A stretch of 64,000 bases of DNA from Flavobacterium micromati (GTDB taxonomy: Bacteria; Bacteroidota; Bacteroidia; Flavobacteriales; Flavobacteriaceae). Positions 58,522 through 64,000 of the stretch are shown here, piece by piece (positions within the stretch are counted from its first letter, which is position 1; each line of letters starts with the position of its first letter). A model generated the notes under the pieces. It searched no databases, was not told the origin of the DNA, and saw nothing but the letters and a program-made list of their open reading frames with translations. Both the position numbers and the translations under genes were made by a program. The stretch is from contig NZ_FQWF01000001.1 in assembly GCF_900129585.1 (NCBI RefSeq), forward strand, positions 248,001 through 312,000, in the 5' to 3' direction.

Positions 58522-59712
58522 TTAATACATAAAACCAAAAAGCCAAACTGGGATAATATTATTAATTCCAATTTCAATATTATCCTTAGCAAGATAACTA
58601 TTTTTGACGTTGTGAATTTGTGCTTGTGTTTTGTTTTTTCCACCAATTTCGAAAGTGTACTTTTCATTTACTAGAAAATCACCTTGATCGGCCAAGTGAA
58701 TAACAGCAAGATTCTTAAATTGATTTACAAAAAAAGTTTCTCTCAAATTACCTACATTAGTGCTGCTTTTTGCTAGAGCATACATTAAATTCGTATTATT
58801 TAAAAACAACTTTTCAGGTTTTGTGAGCACACCAATCCCTTTTGTTGGTCGGTATACCTCATTCACTAATCCTGCTCTTTCTAGCTGTTTTATAGCTTGA
58901 ATTAACACTGCTCTTGAAGCGCCTATTCTTTCGCTTAATTTAGTGATATTTGGCGTAAAAGGGGCGCTCGTAGCAATAGCAAATAAAAGTTTTTTAAGCT
59001 TTACAATTAAATCGTAACTGATGTGATCCACTGCATTGATGTCAATTTCGATGATTAAGTTAATGGTGTTTAATAATTTTTGATGGTATAATTTGATGTT
59101 TTCTTTGTAATACGGATAGGCACCAAACTCTAAATATTTTAAAAATAACGGAATAGGTTTAATTTGCGTTAAAAGAGATTGTGCTATTTCAGTATGATTT
59201 TCTAATAAATCCTCTAATGTATGCGATTTTAAATCTAGTCCAGTTTCAAAAACTATAAATTCTCTAAATGACATTTCTTTCAAATCATAGCTAACGGCTC
59301 GCCTACTTAAATCAGATTCGGATTTGTAAATTTCCAGCATCGATGACGAAGTAAATATTACTTTGAGTTCAGGAACATCATCGTAAATCAATTTTACTTC
59401 TCTCGACCAGTTGGGATATTTATGAACTTCATCTAATAATAAATGAGTTCCACCTATTTTAGAGAAATCCTTAGCCAAACTTATCAAAGTTTTATCAATG
59501 AAGTATAAATGATCTAAACTTACAAATAAGCTCGTTTTTAAGTCTAGATTTTTCTTAATGTATTGTAACAACATCGTGGTCTTGCCCGAGCCTCTAGCGC
59601 CTCGTATGGCAATTAATTGATTATGCCAGTCAATTTCATCTATTAAATACCTTTGAAAATCTAACGAAGTGCGGGCTATTTTTTGCTGAAATTCTACTAA
59701 TAGATTTTCCAT
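58522..59712 (-). CDS. AAA ATPase with DUF4143-type C-terminal domain and winged-helix segment
   Basis: 396 aa from the ATG at 59712; an in-frame start at 59733 would lie inside an operator repeat. Walker A IRGARGSGKTTMLLQ (K44) and Walker B THLLLDEVHKY (D94, E95), then sensor IFTSSSMLEIYKSES. Residues ~265-297 (ITKLSERIGASRAVLIQAIKQL) form a helix-turn-helix. The C-terminal part is the DUF4143/endonuclease-like domain of COG1373 ATPases. Function unknown in this family. Unusual upstream array of five inverted repeats (59714-59861). Confidence 0.85.
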   Translation of the reverse strand: MENLLVEFQQKIARTSLDFQRYLIDEIDWHNQLIAIRGARGSGKTTMLLQYIKKNLDLKTSLFVSLDHLYFIDKTLISLAKDFSKIGGTHLLLDEVHKYPNWSREVKLIYDDVPELKVIFTSSSMLEIYKSESDLSRRAVSYDLKEMSFREFIVFETGLDLKSHTLEDLLENHTEIAQSLLTQIKPIPLFLKYLEFGAYPYYKENIKLYHQKLLNTINLIIEIDINAVDHISYDLIVKLKKLLFAIATSAPFTPNITKLSERIGASRAVLIQAIKQLERAGLVNEVYRPTKGIGVLTKPEKLFLNNTNLMYALAKSSTNVGNLRETFFVNQFKNLAVIHLADQGDFLVNEKYTFEIGGKNKTQAQIHNVKNSYLAKDNIEIGINNIIPVWLFGFMY

Positions 59713-59713
59713 T

Positions 59714-59861
59714 TTGTTATTTTTAAATAACAAATATACAAATTATTGTTATGTGTAGATAACAATTTTAAAATATATTGTTATTTTCAGATAACAGTTT
59801 TATTAAATATTGTTATTTTAAGATAACAATTTTGTCAAATATTGTTATCTTAAAATAACGT
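59714..59861 (-). promoter_or_regulatory. Five-copy operator-like array, 20-bp inverted repeats at exact 32-bp period
   Basis: Copies start at 59714, 59746, 59778, 59810 and 59842, each TTGTTATnnnnnnATAACAA (the last two bases vary in copies 3 and 5). The 12-nt linkers are alike (TTTTnnTAAATA type). The spacing of 32 bp is about three helical turns, so bound proteins would lie on one face. The first copy ends one base from the start codon. Likely a regulatory site array for the AAA ATPase gene. Confidence 0.85.
59731..59738 (-). promoter_or_regulatory. TAnnTTTG -7 element within the operator array
   Basis: TATATTTG on the minus strand (59738-59731) overlaps the right end of array copy 1. Transcription would start inside copy 1, so a protein bound there would block it. 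Confidence 0.55.
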
Positions 59862-59895
59862 TTTTAGGTAATTACTTTATTTTAAAAAACCAATT

Positions 59896-60243
59896 TTAAG
59901 CCTTTAGTTCCAATGCACTACCATAAAAAGCAATTCCGTCCCAGCCCGATTTGATGAAGTTTCTAATGTTTTGATGATCCATTCCGTTGGGATTTTTTAA
60001 AACATCTTCACGGTAGTAATCCCCATAGCAAGCTAATGTGGCCTCTACAGATAAATAATGAATTTCAGCAAAAGCAAATATTTTGCATGATCCTAAATTC
60101 TGCTCTTTTGTATTGTGCTGTACACCGTTCTCAAATGCTGTTGGACTAAAATTATAATTTTCTTCAATGACCGCAATGGTTTCTGCAAAAGTTATCTGGT
60201 CTGGAGTTTGATTTAATTTATCTAAAAAAGTACTTACATTCAT
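59896..60243 (-). CDS. HopJ type III effector family protein
   Basis: 115 aa. Matches the HopJ family (FLDKLNQTPDQITFAETIAVI, YNFSPTAFENG, GSCKIFAFAEIHYLSVEATLACYGDYYREDVL, HQNIRNFIKSGWDGIAF). HopJ was named in Pseudomonas, but similar small proteins occur in many free-living bacteria. No type III secretion genes here, so an effector role is not implied. 12 bases after the amine oxidase gene. Confidence 0.88.
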   Translation of the reverse strand: MNVSTFLDKLNQTPDQITFAETIAVIEENYNFSPTAFENGVQHNTKEQNLGSCKIFAFAEIHYLSVEATLACYGDYYREDVLKNPNGMDHQNIRNFIKSGWDGIAFYGSALELKA

Positions 60244-60255
60244 ATCGTTAGCTTA

Positions 60256-61308
60256 TTAAAATTGAGTGGCAATATTTTTTGCTGCAACTATTGCTCCTTC
60301 CATATATCCAGGATTTTTAGATGCAGTTTCTGAACCCGAAATAAATAATTTATTATTGAACAATGGTTTTTGATAGTCGGGATGACCATTGTTCTCATGT
60401 CCTAAAACTAATTGATCGTAAGGTAAAAAAGTCAGAGGTTCTTCACGCCATACTTTTTCATGATAAGCTATATAATCACCTGCTTCAATGCCATAGAGTT
60501 TAGTTAATTGAAGTAGTACTTTTTCTTTTCTTTCCTCGTGAGTTAATGTAAAAGTTCCTCCGTTTAAAAATCCCTTTAATGCAAAGCCGCTATTATCATT
60601 ATTACTGTGATCATACATTTCCTGAATAATACTAGCTTGACTGAACAGTGTACCTGAATAATTCTGGTCGCGCCAAAACGGTCTATCATATTCCACGGCA
60701 AATTTTATTGATTCACCCATCCAAGTATGAGTTTTCTTGGCAAGATTTTGAATGGAATTTGACAACGGTGGTTCAAATGCGATCGTTTTCATTAATAAAT
60801 GGGGCGGTAAAGTACTAATTACTTTCGCACTTGAATATTTCGCTCCGTTAAAATCTGTGACTTCTAAATAGTTATCAACCTCTTTAATAGCGATCACTTT
60901 AGTTTTAGTTTTTATATTTTCAAGACCCACCTCATCAACTAATTTTTCGACCAACGTAGATGTTCCACCTTCAATTCGATACGAAGACTCCTCTGCATCT
61001 GAGATTTCGAATTTTTGCGGAGGCACAAATGACATAGTTTCAAATAGTGAAATTCCTTGAGTATGTTGCTTGAAATACGAAATATTTAATTCAGATAATA
61101 AATCCATTAAATGCTGGTGCGGATTACTAAACCAAGTTGCGCCCATTTCCATTGTTGATCCGCTTGTCCCAATAACTGTTTCTATACGGCCGCCTATGCG
61201 AGCATCAGCTTCTAGAATTACAAACTCAAGTCCTTTTTTCTTTAATAAATAAGCAGTCATTAATCCTGACAAACCAGCACCAATGATTATGATCTTGTTG
61301 GAATTCAT
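60256..61308 (-). CDS. Flavin-containing amine oxidase family protein
   Basis: 350 aa. FAD-binding Rossmann motif IIIIGAGLSGLMTAYLL with VILEADARIGGRI, MEMGATWFS next to the flavin, and the C-terminal FISGSETASKNPGYMEGAI. Such proteins oxidise amines or related substrates. Its ATG shares a base with the rsmI stop and the hopJ-like gene follows, making a three-gene minus-strand transcript rsmI-oxidase-hopJ. Substrate unknown. Confidence 0.85.
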   Translation of the reverse strand: MNSNKIIIIGAGLSGLMTAYLLKKKGLEFVILEADARIGGRIETVIGTSGSTMEMGATWFSNPHQHLMDLLSELNISYFKQHTQGISLFETMSFVPPQKFEISDAEESSYRIEGGTSTLVEKLVDEVGLENIKTKTKVIAIKEVDNYLEVTDFNGAKYSSAKVISTLPPHLLMKTIAFEPPLSNSIQNLAKKTHTWMGESIKFAVEYDRPFWRDQNYSGTLFSQASIIQEMYDHSNNDNSGFALKGFLNGGTFTLTHEERKEKVLLQLTKLYGIEAGDYIAYHEKVWREEPLTFLPYDQLVLGHENNGHPDYQKPLFNNKLFISGSETASKNPGYMEGAIVAAKNIATQF

Positions 61309-62024
61309 TATATTTCTTCTGGTGAAAATTTAGATTTCTTAGGTTCTTTTGTAATAGGTTTTCCGCCAACAACCACAACAATTTCTCCTCTTGGAGCAGT
61401 TTTTTCAAAATGGGTAAGCACTTCTCGAACCGTTCCACGAACATTTTCTTCATGCAGTTTTGACAATTCCCTTGAAACACAAATTTGACGATCTTCGCCA
61501 AAATAAGTAATAAATTCAGTTAAAGTTTTTACTAATTTATGAGGAGAAACGTATAAAATCATTGTCCGAGTTTCTTCGGCTAAAGCCAAATAACGAGTTT
61601 GTTTTCCTTTTTTATCAGGTAAAAATCCTTCAAAAACGAATTTATCATTTGGCAAACCACTATTGACCAATGCTGGAACAAAAGCAGTTGCGCCAGGTAA
61701 ACACTCAACTTCAACACCATTTTCAACGCATGCTCTAGTCAATAAAAAACCTGGATCTGAAATTGCCGGAGTTCCTGCATCAGATATTAATGCTATGTTT
61801 TCACCGGCTTTTAATCGGGAGATTAAATTTTCTATCGTTTTGTGTTCATTATGCATGTGATGACTGTACATGTGAGTGCCAATTTCATAATGTTTTAAAA
61901 GTTTCCCGCTAGTGCGAGTGTCCTCAGCTAGAATTAAGTCTACTTCTTTTAGAATCCGAATGGCTCGAAAAGTCATGTCTTCAAGATTGCCAATAGGTGT
62001 AGGAACAATATATAATTTTGACAT
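61308..62024 (-). CDS. rsmI: 16S rRNA (cytidine1402-2'-O)-methyltransferase RsmI
   Basis: 238 aa. 2'-O-methylates C1402 in the decoding site of 16S rRNA. SAM-binding tetrapyrrole-methylase fold motifs: LYIVPTPIGNLEDMTFRA, LAEDTRTSGKLL, ALISDAGTPAISDPGFLL, and the C-terminal SPHKLVKTL. Length normal. Overlaps the oxidase start by one base. Confidence 0.95.
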   Translation of the reverse strand: MSKLYIVPTPIGNLEDMTFRAIRILKEVDLILAEDTRTSGKLLKHYEIGTHMYSHHMHNEHKTIENLISRLKAGENIALISDAGTPAISDPGFLLTRACVENGVEVECLPGATAFVPALVNSGLPNDKFVFEGFLPDKKGKQTRYLALAEETRTMILYVSPHKLVKTLTEFITYFGEDRQICVSRELSKLHEENVRGTVREVLTHFEKTAPRGEIVVVVGGKPITKEPKKSKFSPEEI

Positions 62025-62073
62025 AAATAGAAATAATTAATTGCAATTACGAAATGCATTTGTTGCGAGGAGT

Positions 62074-63078
62074 TTATAGGAATTTCTTCTCTATAATATT
62101 CATAAACCGATCTTCATATTCTTGTTTTCCTTCCCAGTTATTGTAATCTGGCTTTACCATTTCTTGAACAAAATCCCGCGTCTCATAAAAGGTATTGAAT
62201 GTTATTAACTGATTTACAACTCGATTATAATCTTCACTATTATTACCAAATAGATGTTTTATAAAAGCCAATCTATCATTTAAATCAATATTTAGACCTT
62301 TTGATAATTTATCATTTAATGAAACTTTCTTCGCATCAGAATCCTCAACTATGTCTGTTACAGCAAAATCTTCATTTTGCTTTTTAATCTTTTCCTCCAC
62401 CTTTGGCGTTTCAATTACAACCGCAGTAGGGATATTTTCAACCTGCTGTTTCTTTACAAAAAGAGTATCATGGTAATTTCCACCTAACAAATCTTCAAAA
62501 GATATTTGCACCGCCTCAGTTTTCTTTGCAACTTCTGGTTCTTTTTCATCCTCTCCAATTTCTGATGTTTTAAAAGCTGGAATAAGTGGAGTTGTATTTG
62601 CGTTGTCTAGATCTTTTACTGTTTTTGTATCTTCTTCCTTTACAACATTTTTTGTGTTTTGCGGACTTGTTTTAGCATTTTCTAGAACAACTTTTGCTTC
62701 GCTTTCCAATTCGTCAGTTTCCTCTATTGAAATTTCATTTGATATAATTTCCTCGCTCACTGGCTCTATTCTTTCGTCAATAGAAGTTAATTCTTTCACA
62801 GAAGCTGTTTCAATTTTTTCTTTAGCGACTATTTCTACGGTCTCTTGTTCAGGAATTGATTCACTTTTATCGAAAATAGATTCAATTTCTTTTTCAATTT
62901 CTATGCGCCCAATAGTTGGTCTAGTTTCGCTAAAATGCTGATCAACAAATCGCAATACAGCTAGTTTTTCATATAACTTTTGCGTTTCTAAATACAATTG
63001 ATTGATGTCTGATTTATTTTTTAGCTGTAATACTCGATGTGCAATGCTGATTAAATCGGCTTCCAATTGTTTTTTCAT
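62074..63078 (-). CDS. Conserved hypothetical protein with long acidic linker
   Basis: 334 aa, no signal. An N-terminal helical part (EADLISIAHRVLQLKNKSD, LYEKLAVLRFVDQHFSETRP), a long Glu/Val/Thr-rich low-complexity centre (~75-240), and a C-terminal domain (LSKGLNIDLNDRLAFIKHLF, NRVVNQLITFNTFYETRDF). This domain order is seen in Flavobacteriaceae proteins beside rsmI and tdk; function unknown. Divergent from tdk. Confidence 0.7.
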   Translation of the reverse strand: MKKQLEADLISIAHRVLQLKNKSDINQLYLETQKLYEKLAVLRFVDQHFSETRPTIGRIEIEKEIESIFDKSESIPEQETVEIVAKEKIETASVKELTSIDERIEPVSEEIISNEISIEETDELESEAKVVLENAKTSPQNTKNVVKEEDTKTVKDLDNANTTPLIPAFKTSEIGEDEKEPEVAKKTEAVQISFEDLLGGNYHDTLFVKKQQVENIPTAVVIETPKVEEKIKKQNEDFAVTDIVEDSDAKKVSLNDKLSKGLNIDLNDRLAFIKHLFGNNSEDYNRVVNQLITFNTFYETRDFVQEMVKPDYNNWEGKQEYEDRFMNIIEKKFL

Positions 63079-63180
63079 AACTTTGAGATTATAGTCTGTA
63101 TTTACTGGAACTTTTCCAATATTTGTCTTTAGAAAATTTATTTTAGCTGCTAGAAGAAGTGCCCTTCAATAAAAATGTCA

Positions 63181-63204
63181 TACTTTTGAAACGACGCAAA
63201 AGTA
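63181..63204. promoter_or_regulatory. Palindromic pair of facing TAnnTTTG elements
   Basis: TACTTTTG on the plus strand (63181-63188) and the same on the minus strand (63204-63197) form an 8-bp-arm inverted repeat with an 8-nt spacer. They would drive tdk and the divergent hypothetical gene from the same centre. The -33 elements are not clear. Confidence 0.4.
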
Positions 63205-63277
63205 TAAATTTTTTATGTCGGTTTGTACTTTACAAAGTAATAAAAACTATTCATTTATTAAGCCAGAATAATACAAA

Positions 63278-63883
63278 ATGTTTCTCGAAAATACAGTAAA
63301 TCACAAAGAGCAATTTGGTTGGATCGAAGTCATTTGCGGATCGATGTTTTCGGGTAAAACCGAAGAATTAATTCGTCGATTGAAAAGAGCACAATTTGCC
63401 AAGCAGAAAGTAGAAATTTTTAAACCCGCCATTGACACGCGTTATGACGAAGCAATGGTTGTATCACATGATGCAAATGAAATTCGTTCCACGCCAGTTC
63501 CCGCTGCTGCTAATATTGCTATTTTAGCGCAAGGTTGTGATGTCGTGGGAATAGATGAGGCACAATTTTTTGATGACGAAATTATCAAAATTTGTAATGA
63601 CCTTGCAAATCAAGGAATTAGGGTAATTGTTGCAGGACTTGATATGGATTTTAAAGGAAATCCTTTTGGACCAATGCCCGCATTAATGGCAACCGCAGAG
63701 TATGTCACTAAAGTTCATGCGGTATGCACTCGCACTGGAAATCTTGCCAATTATAGTTTTCGAAAAAATGACAATGATAAGTTAGTTATGCTGGGTGAAA
63801 CTGAAGAATATGAGCCGTTGAGTCGTGCTGCGTATTATCATGCAATGAGAGAAGAGCAAAAAAAAAGTAATGGACTGAAATAA
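63278..63883 (+). CDS. tdk: Thymidine kinase
   Basis: 201 aa. Phosphorylates thymidine to dTMP (salvage). P-loop [14 protein letters not shown], Walker B-like [14 protein letters not shown], lasso end [17 protein letters not shown]. The usual zinc CxxC pair is changed: [14 protein letters not shown] keeps one Cys and has Thr where the second would be, so the structural zinc is probably lost, as in some Bacteroidota. Upstream leader ~85 bases from the facing promoter pair. Confidence 0.93.
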   Translation: MFLENTVNHKEQFGWIEVICGSMFSGKTEELIRRLKRAQFAKQKVEIFKPAIDTRYDEAMVVSHDANEIRSTPVPAAANIAILAQGCDVVGIDEAQFFDDEIIKICNDLANQGIRVIVAGLDMDFKGNPFGPMPALMATAEYVTKVHAVCTRTGNLANYSFRKNDNDKLVMLGETEEYEPLSRAAYYHAMREEQKKSNGLK

Positions 63884-64000
63884 TATTAATTTTTTCAGCT
63901 CATTACTCCTTAATAAAATTGCTCGGTCTCATTAAAATTAAAATGTTTTATCTAAAGATTGGAATAAAATTAACTAATCAGCTTTATAGTTTCAAATTTA

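Noticed and set aside
59714..59873. CRISPR-like array
   Set aside because: The 32-bp period arises from palindromic 20-bp repeats with 12-nt linkers that resemble each other; there are no unique spacers and no cas genes.

Overview
The window is chromosomal DNA from a member of the Bacteroidota, most likely Flavobacterium or a close relative in the Flavobacteriaceae. This rests on the AT-rich, gene-dense sequence, repeated TAnnTTTG promoter elements, a SusD/SusE starch locus with a type IX-sorted amylase, class Ia nrdB/nrdA, DUF3109, HopJ-type and DUF2911 proteins, and typical Flavobacteriaceae intergenic repeats. No ribosomal RNA, integrase, transposase or CRISPR array is visible. Two tRNAs are present: Leu(TAG) and Ala(GGC).

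Layout: 1-5505 is the end of a starch-utilisation locus (SusD, SusE, a secreted GH13 amylase, a surface lipoprotein). 5688-15801 is mostly housekeeping: TerB-like protein, HupE/UreJ, dCMP deaminase, S41 protease, MarC, DUF3109 and ribonucleotide reductase. 16000-24500 is an accessory stretch, almost all on the plus strand. It holds a HARE-HTH/nuclease-like protein, a secreted trypsin-like protease, a ParE-type and a VapBC-type toxin-antitoxin pair, a large S9 peptidase, a frameshifted antitoxin relic and an RDD protein, and it ends at the 3' side of tRNA-Leu. 26471-28207 has no gene and carries two interleaved families of non-coding repeats. 28208-41610 is core metabolism and envelope: saccharopine-dehydrogenase-like protein, PEP carboxykinase, HemW, RuvC, a flippase-like protein and a glycosyltransferase. 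42184-51052 is a heavy-metal (probably copper) efflux cluster: Cys-rich protein, DUF3347 lipoprotein, broken haem-binding gene, an RND pump split into two reading frames, a TolC protein and two metal-binding adaptors. 51365-63883 returns to core genes: DUF2911, enoyl-CoA hydratase, QueD, LpxH-like, MFS, RecJ, AAA ATPase, HopJ, amine oxidase, RsmI and thymidine kinase.

The most unusual structure is five 20-bp inverted repeats at an exact 32-bp period (59714-59861), directly in front of an AAA ATPase gene with its likely promoter box inside the array. Other notable signals are two 77-nt elements in opposite orientation flanking nrdA, whose arms are conserved while the central hairpin is replaced; a TCAA tetranucleotide tract abutting the start codon of a DUF4407 gene; the split RND pump; and palindromic repeats that form coding sequence at the ends of ruvC and hemW.

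Functional groups: the Sus genes bind and cleave starch at the cell surface. nrdA/nrdB with dCMP deaminase and thymidine kinase serve dNTP supply. RecJ and RuvC act in recombination. The CusABC-like set plus the accessory metal-binding proteins would export metal across both membranes. Start codons were moved downstream of the longest frame in several genes because a promoter box or repeat lies in the longer frame.
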